From: Hyperoodon ampullatus
Lineage: Eukaryota > Chordata > Mammalia > Artiodactyla > Ziphiidae
DNA: 64,000 nt
Reading direction: 5' to 3'
Assembly (NCBI GenBank): GCA_949752795.1
Contig: OX457074.1
Location: 32,163,980-32,227,979 of the forward strand
Shown here: positions 32,475 to 43,869 of the stretch, piece by piece
Layout: each line of letters opens with the position of its first letter
Position numbering within the stretch: the first letter of the stretch is position 1
Position numbers and translations under genes: made by a program
The notes under the pieces: generated by a model
Databases searched by the model: none
What the model was told of the DNA's origin: nothing
What the model saw: only the letters and a program-made list of their open reading frames with translations

Positions 32475-33010
32475 AGGGGTCCACTAGACCACCCCCAGAT
32501 TTAGTGATTCCCTGGGAGGTCTCATGGGACTCAACACATTGTCATCTTCATGGCTGCGATTTATCACAGTGAAAGAATACAAAGCAAGATCAGCAAAGGG
32601 AAAAGCCCCATGGGGTCAAGTCCAGGGGACCAGGCACAGGCTTCCTTTCCAAAAGTCCTCTCCTGGCTGAGTCACACGGTGACGAGTTGTGAGAACACAG
32701 GTGAAGCGCTGTCCACCAGGAAGCTCTCTGGAGACTCGGCACCAGGGTTTTTTTCTGGGGGCTAGTCACACGGGCGTCCTCTGCCTGGCACCTATCCAAA
32801 CTCCAGACTCCTGGAAGGAAAGCAGGTGTTCAGCATAAACCACCGTGTTTGCACAAACAATTTAGGAGCAATAAGAGCCTCTCTTAACCGTCCTACAAAT
32901 GTCAGGAAGTAAAATCCAGTTCCCAGATGCCAGCCAAGGGCCAACCTGGCAAGCAGGCCTTTTTTCAGAAGAGCCATCTCAGGCCTGCTCTGTTAACCCT
33001 TTTTTTGTAA
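32475..33010 (-). mobile_element. Solo ERV LTR, minus
   Basis: The blocks 'gatttatcacagtgaaagaa', 'agtcctctcctggctgagtc', 'ctccagactcctggaagg' and 'gcaggtgttcagcataaacc' (32822-32841) form a diverged LTR sharing pattern with 8735-9110. No internal viral sequence is adjacent. Confidence 0.6.
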
Positions 33011-33117
33011 AGTGTGCCTCCTGTTTTCCACAGAAAAAGATGGATACCATACCTGGAACTGACTTCTCCCATCCAGCTTACCAAGGGCTTTTAGCCCTCT
33101 CTCTGGAGAGAGCAGCA

Positions 33118-33326
33118 CTTTTTTTTTTTTTTTTGCGGTACGCGGGCCTCTCACTGCTGTGGCCTCTCCCGTTGCAGAGCACAGGCTCCGGACGCGCAGG
33201 CTCAGCGGCCATGGCTCACGGGCCTAGCTGCTCCGCGGCATGTGGGATCTTCCTGGACCGGGGCACGAACCCGTGTCCCCTGCATCGGCAGGCGGACTCT
33301 CAGCCACAGCGCCACCAGGGAAGCCC
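33118..33326 (-). mobile_element. CHR-2-like SINE, minus
   Basis: Short-form CHR SINE with a poly-T start near 33119-33135, the 'gcggtacgcgggcctctcac' 3' block and the tRNA-like head ending 'ccaccagggaagccc'. TSD GAGAGCAGCA lies at 33108-33117 and 33327-33336. It sits just right of the solo LTR. Confidence 0.97.
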
Positions 33327-33819
33327 GAGAGCAGCATGTTTTGAGTATTAAGATGCAGTGATGGGTAAAGAACTGTTTCCTGACTTTGGAAGAAGCCAAA
33401 GTATGGCATGTGCCAAGCAGCCCTGAGGGGCAGAGCATGGGGTGACTGTTAAATTACTGGTTTTCTTGTTGGTCTTTGGTCACTGCAGGGCAACTGGTGG
33501 CTCATCTTGAACATGGCAGTCCCCAGTGTCATGCATACCTTTTCCATGGTCCATTCTGGTCACCCCGTCCATGGCAGGCTCTGCTGCCCAAACTCTGGCC
33601 CTGGCTCTGCTCATGGGGCATTTCATCTCTTACTTCTTTTCCATGGCTGTGTTCAGTGGGTTTTGTTGCTTCACTTTGTGTCTAAATTTAATCTCCCACA
33701 AGATTGAGGATTCCCTGAGGATCAAACAGCAAATCACATGTAGCTGTGGACCCAGAGCCTCCCTGCCAGGGTGACTGCTTACACTGGTCCCTGTTAGCGC
33801 TGCTTGAAGGAACAGCTGT

Positions 33820-34390
33820 GTTGCCGACCAGGGTTCTTGGCCTCCTTAATTAATAGAAATTGACCAGAGGCCAGACAGGAAATTCAGGCAAGGCTTTATT
33901 GGGGCCCCTGCTGCAGCTGGGGGAAGCAAGAACAAACAGGTTCTCTTGCTTGCTTGCTTGCTCCCTGAGGCGGGGTGAGCTTGTTCCTTATATGGGGTGA
34001 GGGTAGGGGTGTGTCCAGGTGAAGGGCCAGAGGGGTGACTTAGCTGTTTTGCCCACCCCGTAGGTGGTGGTGTGTGCAGGGGGCATGTGCAGTACCCTGC
34101 TTTTGCTCCTGGCACCCTGTTTTTGCTCCAGGCTCTTCCGAAGTGGCAGTTGGGTTTTTTGGTCTCTTTGTATCTTTGGGGTCCAGAATTTGCCCCAACT
34201 GAGCATTTGTGCAGTTATTTTTAGTTCCATACAGTTTCTTTGTATTTTGTTGCCCCAGGAGAGGTGTGTCCAGGGGCAAGCATTGCAGCACTGCAGCAAA
34301 GAGTCCCAGGTCCCAGCCTGTCTCAGGTACAAGGACACAGGAAGCTGTCTCTTCTTCATCCTATTCCCTGTTCACCACGTTGCTGACTTG
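33820..34390 (-). mobile_element. Solo ERV LTR with TATA and poly(A) signals, minus
   Basis: On the minus strand a TATA-like CATATAAGG (33994-33986) lies about 90 bases upstream of AATAAA (33900-33895), the arrangement of U3/R in a retroviral LTR. The sequence is GC-moderate and less decayed than neighbouring LTRs. I could not name the family and both ends are approximate; no gag, pol or env is adjacent. Confidence 0.6.
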
Positions 34391-35060
34391 TTCTGTGCTG
34401 AGGATGGTGATGGGAAGCTCCAAGCTGACATTAACAGCCTGGGTTGTCTGAGTTCTGTCTTCCCAAGCAGCAGATGGTGTAATGAAACGTCTCCGTTGGA
34501 AAGGCTTTTTGAGGTCATTGAACCTGCGTGTGGAATTAGATTGTCAAATCTTTTCTGACTCCACGGGCTGTGCCCAGTTGTAGACCTCATTCCTCCCTCT
34601 CCCCGTGGTTTTAGACCTCAGGTGTGGGGAATTGAATTAATCACATGCTCATTCTTAGCACTTTATCATCGTTGGTCCATCCAAGCCTCTCTCTTGTTTT
34701 GTGTGCTTGTTCATGCTTTTGTTTGTTCATTTATAATTCATTCCTTCTTCTTCTGTGTACCCCACTCTCTCATTCTCTTCCCCCCACAGCCGACTATTCT
34801 AATGTGTTTAATACATATGCTTTTGTTGTATGTATTCTTTTTTTTTTAGCATCAATTGTGGTTTTATTTGTAGTTGTATGGCCCAAATATAACTGTCAAT
34901 TTATTCACTATCTTGACTTCATTAGATAATGTGCTTACATCTTCCCAAAATATTTGCATTTGAATGAAAGTCTCTTCCCTACCAAATATTTCCATGTCTT
35001 GTATGTATTTCTAAGAATGTGTACTGTTTTGTGTGCATGTTTTTTCATATTTTTTTAAAT

Positions 35061-35457
35061 TTGTGTGCATGTATTTTTTCTTTTTAACTTTTTATTTTAT
35101 ATTGGAGTGTCATCGATTAACGACGTTGTGATAGTTCCAGGTGCACAGCAAAGGGACTCAGCCATACATGTACATGTATCCATTCTCCCCCAAACTCCCC
35201 TCCCATCCAGGCTATGTGCGCAAGTTTTTATTTTTATTATTATTATTTTTTGTGGTACGCGGGCCTCTCACTGCTGTGGCCTCTCCCGTTGCGGAGCACA
35301 GGCTCCGGACGCGCAGGCCCAGCGGCCATGGCTCACAGGCCCAGCCGCTCCGCGGCATGTGGGATCTTCCTGGACCGGGGCACGAACCCGTGTCCCCTGC
35401 ATTGGCAGGCGGGCTCTCAACCGCTGCGCCACCAGGGAAGCCCTTGTGTGCATGTAT
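35061..35457 (-). mobile_element. Composite L1 tail + CHR-2-like SINE within one TSD, minus
   Basis: A strongly truncated antisense L1 3' end (about 35075-35225) is followed directly by a complete reverse CHR-2-like SINE (about 35226-35443, including its own A/T-rich tail). TSD TTGTGTGCATGTAT flanks the pair at 35061-35074 and 35444-35457. No separate TSD was found for the SINE alone. Confidence 0.8.
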
Positions 35458-36020
35458 CTTTAATTTACATAAATGGTGTCACGTTATAGCTCTTCCTAGT
35501 GTCCTCACTCACCGCCATGTTTCTTTGACTCATCCCTGTTGCTATGGTGACTGTCTGGTTTGTGTATCCACCACATCCTGCCTATCTCTCTCCTGGTGAT
35601 GGACGCCCACATTGATTCCTACGCCCAGACACTACAAACAATGCTGAATGAACCTCTTGTACTTGTCCCATATGGACTTCTGGGAGCATCTCTCTGGGAT
35701 TCAGGCCAGGAGAGGACTGCCTGTTCATAGTGTGTGCCTATACTTAATAGAACCGAGCACCACCGATTGCTCTTGAAAGAGGCTGCACCGTCCTACATTC
35801 CCCCCCTCCCCCTAGCAGTGCACAGGATTCCAAAGATCTTTATCTCTGCAAACACTTGGCATTGTCCAGCTTTCTAATTTTTAGCAGTCTTACTCTTTTT
35901 ATTTACATTTCGCTGGTTACTACCAAGTTTGAGAATATCTTTATATATGCTTGCTGCCTTGTTGCATTTCCTGTAACATAAATTGCCTGTTCCCGCTCTT
36001 TCCCCATTTTTCTTTCATTC

Positions 36021-36145
36021 TTTTTTTTTTTTTTTTGGGCTGCGCCACTCGGCTTGTGGGACCTTAGTTCCCCGACCAGGGATCAATCCTGTGCCCACAG
36101 CAGTGAAAGTCCGAGTCTGAACCACTGGATCGCCAGGGAATTCCC
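36021..36145 (-). mobile_element. Short CHRL-like tRNA SINE, minus
   Basis: Reverse short SINE: a poly-T start, 'gggctgcgccactcggcttg', 'ttagttccccgaccaggg' and 'ccactggatcgccaggg' in order. Same family as 31302-31415. Confidence 0.88.
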
Positions 36146-36165
36146 TCCGGCCCTCCATTTTTCTT

Positions 36166-36518
36166 TTTTTTATTTTAAATTTATTTATTTATTTTGGTTG
36201 CGTTGGGTCTTCGTTGCTGCGTGTGGGCTTTCTCTAGTTGCGGCGAGCGGGGGCTACTCTTCGTTGCGGTGCACGGGCTTCTCATTGTGGTGGCTTCTTC
36301 TTGTTGTGGAGCATGGGCTCTAGGCGCCCGGGCTTCAGTAGTTGTGGCGCGTGGGCTCAATAGTTGTGGCTTGTGGGCTCTAGAGCTCTGGCTCAGTAGT
36401 TGTGGTGCACGGGCTTAGTTGCTCCGAGGCATGTGGGATCTTCCCCGACCAGGGCTCAAACCCATGTCCCCTGCATTGGCAGGCAGACTCTCAACCACTG
36501 TGCCACCAGGGAAGTCCC
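36166..36518 (-). mobile_element. CHR-1-like SINE, minus
   Basis: Long-form reverse CHR SINE, with 'ttggttgcgttgggtcttcg' near 36195-36214 and the head ending 'ccaccagggaagtccc' at 36518. It is only about 20 bases from the preceding CHRL-like SINE. Confidence 0.95.
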
Positions 36519-36689
36519 ACGCCCCCCAGTTTTCAACTGGAATTTCTGACTAGAATATTTTAGACATTAGCCACTTGTTGATTTTTAGATGATGCAAATG
36601 GTTTCTTCTGATATGTAATGTGTCCATTCACTTTGTTATTGGTATCTTTGTTGAGTAGAAATCCTTAACTCTGTAATCAAAATAACCAG

Positions 36690-36922
36690 TTTGGGGAGTG
36701 GAGGAGGGAAGGAGTGGGAGTTTGGGACTAGCAGAGGCAAACTGTTATATACAGAATGGATACACAACAAGGTCCTACTGTAGAGCACAGGGAACTGTAT
36801 TCAATATCCTGTGATAAACCATAATGGAAAGGAATAGGAAAAAGAATATATATATGTATAACTGAGTCACTTTGCTGTACAGAATTAACACAACATTCAA
36901 CTGTACTTCAAAAGAAAAAATT
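36690..36922 (+). mobile_element. L1 3' end, plus
   Basis: Sense cetartiodactyl-type L1 3' UTR: 'caacaaggtcctactgtaga' , 'tcaatatcctgtgataaacc' and 'gagtcactttgctgtacag'. A small deletion removes 'cagaa' and 'ttgtaaat'-type sequence near 36883-36900. Confidence 0.93.
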
Positions 36923-37445
36923 TGCCCCCAGATCCCAAGATAAATGCCTATGTTTGTTGATTGACAACATTTTAATAATCAAGACATTCCGCGTAAAAAT
37001 CCAGATTTCTAGCCTCTGTTGAATCAGTCGTGCTTCGATGTTGGCTAGGGTCACCGAGTGGTGGGCTGTCCCTCACCTGGCTCGCCTCACTCGTTCTTGT
37101 GACCTCTTGGTCGTGTGGTCTTTTGAGCTTATGACCAGCCCCTGCTGTGTGTGGAGCAACACCTTGAAATAAACAAGCGTGGTGGTAGTAAGTGTGCACG
37201 AGGGTGTTAAGTGAACTTGATTATGGGGTGAAGTGGGCGTGGAGCTGGGAGCATGGTGTGGTTGCCGTTCTCACGACGTCCAACGAGTGTCAATGTAGAA
37301 ACAGAAAACCTATTGCATTGCCCACCATCTTTCAGCAGTAGTAACTCATTCTTTTCAACCTTTCCTGGGTTGTTTCTTGTTCTGATGCATAAAAAAAAAA
37401 AGGACATGGCTTAGTGGAATCCGCATATGAGTGGAGGCTCCAAAC
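36923..37445. other. Unrecognised sequence
   Basis: No repeat family was assigned. A minus frame of 75 residues at 36972-37199 has no recognised motif. 'tgaaataaac' near 37165 resembles a poly(A) signal only on the plus strand. Confidence 0.35.
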
Positions 37446-37447
37446 CA

Positions 37448-37628
37448 AGGGTCTAAAACCTTGTTCTGTAAAGAGCCAGATAGAAAATATTTTAGGCTTT
37501 TCGGGGTCATACACGCTCTCACAACCACTCTGCTCCTGCCCTGATAGCTCAGACGCAGCTGTAGACAGTATGTGAATAAGTGTGGTCCATTCATTTGGTC
37601 CAGACTTGACCCACAGACTATCGTTTGC
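37448..37628 (+). mobile_element. hAT-type nonautonomous DNA transposon
   Basis: 'gtaaagagccagatagaaaa', 'tattttaggcttttcggggtc' and 'gctgtagacagtatgtgaat' are typical of a widespread mammalian hAT element. Orientation is given relative to the usual consensus. Confidence 0.65.
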
Positions 37629-37669
37629 TCACTTAATGTTTTCTTCCTTCAGTTGTTTCTAAGGTGCAC

Positions 37670-38100
37670 GGTTATAACATTCACCTAATCACTACGTAGC
37701 AGGTACCTACTATGTGCCAGTGCTGAGATTATAGTGATGGGTGAGACACAAGTTCAGTTTCTAGGCTCGAGGTCTGGGTGGGGAGACAGACAAGGGAGGA
37801 TAACGAGCCAGGACTGGGTGAGCCCAGATCGGGCATTGGGGTTTAGGGTAGGGCGTATCAGGGAAGACTTCCTGTAAGAAGGAGGCATCAGAAATGAGCG
37901 GGGAGAGGAATTAGGCAAGACAGGGGCAGGGCCTTTTTGTACTTCATCTACAAATCCAAGAGGCGAGAGTTTTGCTCAATATAGCTGGAAAGCATAGATC
38001 TGGGTTTTGTGGTGGCAAGGAATGGGGCTCAGGGTGGATGTAGTAGGGGTGGTAACCAGCCAAAAAGTGGCAAGCAGGAATGACAAGACAGAGACTGGGT
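37670..38100 (-). mobile_element. L2 3' part, minus
   Basis: Antisense L2 blocks 'aggtacctactatgtgccag', 'gtgggggagac'-like 'gtggggagacagacaa', and 'cagggaagacttcctgtaag' appear in the right order. Confidence 0.6.
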
Positions 38101-38469
38101 AAAAATTCCACACACACAGTTACGTGTGCTTGAATTATCAAAGGTTGATGGTGTGTCAGAAAATAAGAAAACACAGAACGTTAATTTCACAAAGTTAAAA
38201 TAACCCTGATGGAGTACAGTGCAAGCCCGAAAAAGTAAAGTGTAGACCAGGCTTACATATGGATGTATGCAAATATCCCCAATAAAATAGCAAAATGAAT
38301 TCAGCAGAATTTAAAGAGGAATACATTTTTCCAAGTAAGTTTTATTCTGGGAATTGAAGAATGCTTTGATATTAGGACATAAGTTAGTTTAATTTATTGT
38401 GTAAGTAATAAAAGGAGAAAGCTATGTAATCACCTTGAGAGAAACTGAAAAAGCACTTCATGGAATTTG

Positions 38470-38681
38470 GGGTTTTTTTTTTTTTTTTTGCGGTTCATGG
38501 GCCTCTCACTGTTGTGGCCTCTCCCTTTGCGGAGCACAGGCTCCGGATGCGCGGGCTCAGCAGCCATGGCTCACAGGCCCTGCCGCTCCGCAGCACGTGG
38601 GATCTTCCCGGACCGTGGCACGAACCCATGTCCCCTGCATCGGCAGGCGGACTCTCAACCACTGCGCCACCAGGGAAGCCC
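38470..38681 (-). mobile_element. CHR-2-like SINE, minus
   Basis: Short-form reverse CHR SINE with a poly-T start at 38472-38489. A 16-base perfect TSD, CACTTCATGGAATTTG, lies at 38454-38469 and 38682-38697. Confidence 0.97.
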
Positions 38682-38699
38682 CACTTCATGGAATTTGAT

Positions 38700-41158
38700 G
38701 CTGAACAATGTGCTTTCCTGAAAAGCTTTCACTGCCCTGCCTTCAGCTGTGCAGTCTCCCTGCCTAACTTCCTCACCTTTTTGTTTCTCTGGCACACCTC
38801 TGCTCTTTATTTATTTACGTCTTCCTTCTTCATGTCCTTTGTGACCCTTTCCTGTGTCCTCGGTGTAGAATAAGTTATTCTCTTCTCCCTGGTCCAGGGA
38901 ACACTATTCAGACCTCTCATTGTGCATTTCAGTTGTAATTCTTAGCCTCTCTCAATACTTAGTTGATTTCCTTCTGTTGGAGCCTGGTCCTGTGGTGGGC
39001 ACTGCAGATACGGAGCTAAGTTAGATGATGCTGGTCACTTGCTTTTTCGCCCTCAGGCTGGTTCCCAGTGCTCCCCTGGCCTCTGCTTCCGGCTAAGGGC
39101 GTGAGTAGGAGGCGGGGAGGTGAGAGGAGGGTGGAAGCCAGGGGATTTCTCCGCCGTTGGCTGCCTTGGACCGTGTCTCAGGGGTGGTTCCAGCTCCAGC
39201 TAAGTGACAGTGGCCTCTGGCCTTTGTCCCACCTCCTTCCCTTGTCCCTCCAGCCTTATTAAACATGCTGGAGGGGTCCCGCTGTTGGGAATCTCTGGGT
39301 CGGCTCACCCCCCGACTTGGCGTTTTAGCCCTTCCCAGACCTTGTGGCCAGTTCCCATATTAGGTTCCCTCTACTGAGCTACCACTCTTGAATTCTGTTT
39401 TCCTGATTGGACCCTGCCCAATGTAGACAAGAGCCCTGCTTCTGGGTGCCCACAATCTTATAGGACAAACAGACATTAAAACGACTCTGATTTTTGTCTG
39501 TCCAATGCTCCTTCCTGCCTTCTTCCCGGAAGTAGACCTCACCTCAGGCACAAGCATTGGCCGTGACCCAGACTGAGACCATTGTAGGACTTCACACTCC
39601 TTGTTCACAGAGACTTTTCCAAGGATAGTCATGTCTCCAGACCAGGTTAATCCCTTTCTTTTGAGTTGCTGGAGATGATGGAGCTGGTGGGGCCAGAGCC
39701 CCCTTCGCTCTCGGGGGCCATAGGATGCATGAGCTCTGCGGGAGGTTGGTCTTTGGGGGTTTTTTGATTTTTGCTTTTTAAATTTATGAACTTGGTCTTT
39801 GTTTGGTTCAGTGTTTGTCTCCAGTGCATAGTGAGTGCCCAGTCAACATCATTTCATAAAATCTAAGATGCCATCCATTTTCAAACAGTTATTTTGTGTT
39901 CCACTAAAAAAGAAAAAAAATACTGTCAATTAAACTGTAATGTAATGTTTTTTATTATGCGCACTTTTTATTTTAGGCTTATTAAAAGGTCGTTTACACG
40001 TATTTAAGATATCAATTCATGTCATACAGCGTTTTTGTTCGTATACAGAAAGGAAAGTGTAAATGAAGCCAACTGCTTAGGGCATTTCTAAAACCTCCTC
40101 TTCTAAGTCACTTTGACTCCAGGTCATTTGTCTGTGACTTTTTGCAGATGATGTCCCCTCTGCCATCAGGAACCTGGGTAACGTGTGGTTTAAAACTGTT
40201 CCTCACTTGTCTCCAGGATTTTCTTTTGAGCTTGTGACACCCATTCTTCAAATTGGATGCTGGCCCTTCCTTATCTCACCGAAGGTATCAGCAGAAGGTG
40301 TTGCTAAAGCAGCCAGGACTCACCCTGCTCCTTCGATGGCCCGACTCGGTGTGTAGGCTGAAATATTGTAGGATTGCGGTCATCTGTGAGGCCACCTGGA
40401 ACGGAAGCTGAGTCACTGCGCTTTTTCAGGGAGCTTATCTTGTAACTGGCCGAGCAGCACGACCGGCCAATGGCTACCCTAGGCGGCCTGCTGACTTCAG
40501 GGATGTTAAAATGTGTGTCTTAGAATTGACAGACTGTGGTATTTGCACAGTTAGTTAAGCGAACGAACCTGGTGCTGCCTGAACACATCCCCCACTGAGA
40601 GGGAAGACAACTCGCAGAAAGACGTGGGGAGTGGGTGTCCCCGGATCCAGTTGTTCCTTGGGCCGCATCCACCCCTGCGCTTTCCACAGTTTATGTACAG
40701 AAGCAGGTCATCCCTCCCTCCTTCTTTGTGAAGCTAGTTCAGATTAGTTTCATGTCACTTGCAACCTAGAGAATCATGACTAATCCAGAAGCTTATAAAA
40801 TGAGTATAAAGAATGTGGCATGTGCAGGAATTAAAAGAATATCAAGGCTCAGAAGCAGCATCAAGAAGAGAGAGACTCGCTGTGTCTGAGGGTCCCCTAA
40901 GGAGGAGGTGGTCAAGCTTTGACTCTTGAGTTTCCCAGGTGAGGCCAGACCCTCCTCTGGGGTGCTTCCCAAGGACCCCGTGTACACTCGTGCTTCAAAC
41001 TACTGGCCCCCACTGTCTTTCTCACCGCTGTCTGTTTCCTAAGTCAGGAATCAAGGACCCAGCAGATACTTGTTGAACAAATGAATGAATGCGTTTTGAG
41101 GAAGGAAGAGAAATTGCTTGTAGACAGGGGTGGGAAAGGCGCTCCAGGAAGAGAAACG
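38700..41158. other. Longest low-repeat stretch of the putative SPECC1 intron
   Basis: Parts at 38700-39020 and 39360-39480 look like decayed L2, but most of about 39500-41050 shows no recognised mobile element. A Maf/AP-1-like site, GCTGAGTCACTGC, lies at 40408-40420. No coding exon was recognised. This is the best place in the right half for a conserved enhancer. Confidence 0.4.
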
Positions 41159-41173
41159 AAAAAGTGCAAAGGC

Positions 41174-41384
41174 GGGGCTTCCCTGGTGGCGCAGTGGTTG
41201 AGAGTCCGCCTGCCGATGCAGGGGACACGGGTTCGTGCCCCGGTCCGGGAAGATCCCACATGCCGCGGAGCGGCTGGGCCCGTGAGCCATGGCTGCTGGG
41301 CCTGCACGTCCGGAGTCTGTGCTCCGCAACGGGAGAGGCCACAACAACGAGAGGCCCACGTACCACCAAAAAAAAAAAAAAAAA
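41174..41384 (+). mobile_element. CHR-2-like SINE, plus
   Basis: Near-consensus short CHR SINE: A box 'gtggcgcagtgg', B box 'gggttcgtgcc' (41229-41239), and a long A tail at 41367-41384. TSD AAAAAGTGCAAAGGC lies at 41159-41173 and 41385-41399. Confidence 0.98.
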
Positions 41385-41574
41385 AAAAAGTGCAAAGGCA
41401 AACGGGCCTGGAGGAGCAAGACGTGCCCTGGAAACTGCATGTAGGGAAGCTCTGGGAGGGGAGGCTCAGAGCTGAGATGGTTGGAGGTAAGGCTGGGGGA
41501 TGGGCAAGGGCTGGGGGATGGGGCTGATGTGTAAAGTAAGATGCTTGGACCTTATTCCTTAGGCAGTGGGAACC

Positions 41575-41845
41575 ATTGAAGCATTAAAAATTTTTACTGT
41601 GGTAACATATACATGACATAAAATTTATCTTCTTAACCATTTTCAGCATACAGCTCCGCGGCGTGAAGTACATGCACATTGTGCAACTGTCACCACCCTC
41701 CATCTCCAAACTTTTTCATCTTCCTAAACTAAAATTCTGTCCCCATGAAACATCAACTCTTCCTTTTCCTTTCCTCAGCGCCTGGTAACCACTCTTCTCC
41801 TTTCTGTCCCTGTGAATTTGACTACTCTAGGTACCTTATAAGAAC
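41575..41845 (-). mobile_element. L1M 3' region, minus
   Basis: Antisense blocks 'atacatgacataaaatttat', 'aaccattttcagcatacagc', 'cctggtaaccactcttctcc' and 'tttgactactctaggtacc' match the old L1M 3' UTR, also present near 63000-63230. Confidence 0.75.
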
Positions 41846-42499
41846 CACTGAAGTTTGGTGGTAACACGGTGGGTAAATAGATGTGCATTTTAGAACATAC
41901 ACACGGGCCACTTTTTAGAGGATTGTCAAGAAGAGAAAGAGGCTGCTGAGTGTAGGGGAGCCAGTTGGGAGCCTCGATGGTGTGTGAGCCAAGACTTTGG
42001 CAGTGGGGATGACGAGAGGGCCTGGAACCCTTAGGGTCCTGGGTGTGGGGGTGGAAGAGCTCGTTTTGACACCTTTTTTTTGGCTTGGATACCAGCCATG
42101 ATGGGGAATCCAAGAGGAACTTGGATGCCCAGGTTAGGATGGGTAGCAGAAGCATAGGTACCCTGTCCGTATCCCCTTCGCTTCACTGCTTCAGTGAACG
42201 TTGGCCTGACTCCCAGTGATTAGCACTTGCATGTCTTTGCCCTGGGCTTTCTGGTGCCTACAGGTGCCCACTTTGCTGCCCAGAACAGTAGAGTGGAAGT
42301 GCCAGGGAATTAACACCCTCCCAACTCCCCAGAAACCCTCAGCCAAAGGTGATGGAGTTGGTGTATAACCACCCCAGCTCCCTGCACCTCCCCCTACCAT
42401 GGGACAACACCAAGGAGCGTATTGTATATGCTGGCGCCCAGAGTTCCCCTGTGGGATTAAGCTTCAGGTACTCACAGTGGTAATTTGCTTGATGAAGCA
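41846..42499. other. Unrecognised sequence
   Basis: No gene or confident repeat. Overlapping minus frames of up to 126 residues (41775-42155) are low-similarity chance frames. Confidence 0.4.
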
Positions 42500-43420
42500 C
42501 ACTTTGTTGACTGCCTATTCTTTTTCTTGTCTAATTGCCCTGACCAGAAGCTCCAGTACAATTTCACTAGAAGTGGCACAGAAGACATCCTTGTATTCCT
42601 GATCTTAGGGGGAAAGCATCCAGTGTTTCACTGTTAAGAATGATGTTGCCTGTGGATTTTTAGTAGACGCCTTTCTTCAGGTTGAGGAAGTTCCCTTCTA
42701 TTCCTAACTTGTTGAGTGTTTTTTATCCAGAAAGGGTCTTGGATTTTGTCACATGCTTTTTCTATGTCTATTGAGATGATTGTGTGATTTTTATTTGTTC
42801 TATTAATTGATTTTTGGATGTTAAACCAACCTTGCATTCCTCAGATAAATTCCGTTTGGTCATGGTATGCAATTTTTTTAATATGTTGCCAGATTTGGTT
42901 TACTAGTATTTTGTTGAGGATTTTTATATCCATATTCAGAGGAGATACTGGTCTGTAGTTTTCCTGTGATGTCTTTATCTGGTTTTGGTATCAGGAAAAT
43001 ATTGTTGTCATGCAATGAGTTGGAAAGTGTTCCTTCCTCTCTGTTTTTGGAACAGTTTGTGAAGAATTGATGTTAATTATTATTTAAATGTTTAGTAGTG
43101 TTCAACATTGAAGTCTTTTGGGCCTGGGCTTTTCTTTGTGGGTAGTTTTTTTTTTTTTAGTAGATCTTTATTGATAATTGCTTCACAATACTGTGTTAGT
43201 TTCTGTTGCACAACAAAGCAAATCAGCCATATGCATATACATGTCCCCATATCCCCTCCCTCTTGAGCCTCCCTCCCACCCTCCCTATCCCACCCCTCTA
43301 GGTCATCACAAAGCACGGAGCTGAGAGGGTAGTTTTTTAAATTACTAATTCAGCCTCTTCACTATCCCCAGTATAGTTGTTTCTGTCATCCCTTCGTTGC
43401 TTTCTTTTGCATTAAGTGCT
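42500..43420 (-). mobile_element. L1 ORF2 reverse-transcriptase region, minus
   Basis: Antisense ORF2 is readable in pieces: 'ttctatgtctattgagatga' (42760-42779), 'aaccaaccttgcattcctc' (42824-42842), 'tactggtctgtagttttcc' (42945-42963) and 'ttggtatcaggaaaatattg' (42984-43003). The 42634-42837 frame retains a short '[18 protein letters not shown]' segment of the RT palm. It is broken by stops and by a younger L1 tail. Confidence 0.85.
43150..43323 (-). mobile_element. Younger L1 3' end nested in L1, minus
   Basis: A short antisense L1 tail, from poly-T through 'attgcttcacaatactgtg' and a 'cctccctcccaccctccc' block to 'cacaaagcacggagctga'. The target sequence 'gggtagtttttt' is repeated at about 43140-43151 and 43327-43338. 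The TSD and 5' truncation indicate L1-into-L1 insertion. Confidence 0.85.
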
Positions 43421-43437
43421 CTCTAATATAACATTTC

Positions 43438-43862
43438 AGTGGGCTGAATAGTCTCCCCCTGACTTCACGTTCACTTAGAACCTCAGAATATGACCTTATT
43501 TGGAAATAGGGTCTTTGTAGATGTAACTAGTTGGGGATCCTGAGATGATATCATCCTGTATTGAGGGTGGGCCCTAAATCCAATGACTGGTGTCCTTATG
43601 AGAAGAGAAGAGGACACACAGAGGCACACAAAAAGCAGTCCACCCAAAGTCAGCAGAGATGCAGCTACAAGCCGAGGAACACCTAGGATCGCTTTGACCC
43701 ACCAACACCTGGAAGAGACGAGACTTTCCTAGAGTCTTCAGAGGGAGGAGACACCCTGATTTCAGACTTCTAGACTCCAGAACTGAGAGAGAAGACATTT
43801 CTGTTGTTTTAAGCCACTAAATTTGTGGTAATTCATTCCTGGAGACCTAGGAAACGAATACA
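43438..43862 (+). mobile_element. MLT1-type MaLR solo LTR, plus
   Basis: Full-length pattern: 'gtgggctgaatagtctcccc', 'gaccttatttggaaataggg', 'ggtgggccctaaatccaatg', 'cttctagactccagaactg', 'ctgttgttttaagccac' and the end 'aggaaacgaatac'. Confidence 0.92.
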
Positions 43863-43869
43863 AACCTTT

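Larger units (their letters stand above)
34780..36640 (-). mobile_element. Old L1M host element, minus, with several insertions
   Basis: Antisense L1M blocks flank the insertions: around 34800-35060, 35460-36010 ('ggcattgtccagctttctaa' at 35858-35877) and 36530-36640 ('ttagccacttgttgattttt'). The L1-SINE composite (35061-35457), a CHRL-like SINE and a CHR SINE have inserted in it. Confidence 0.55.
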
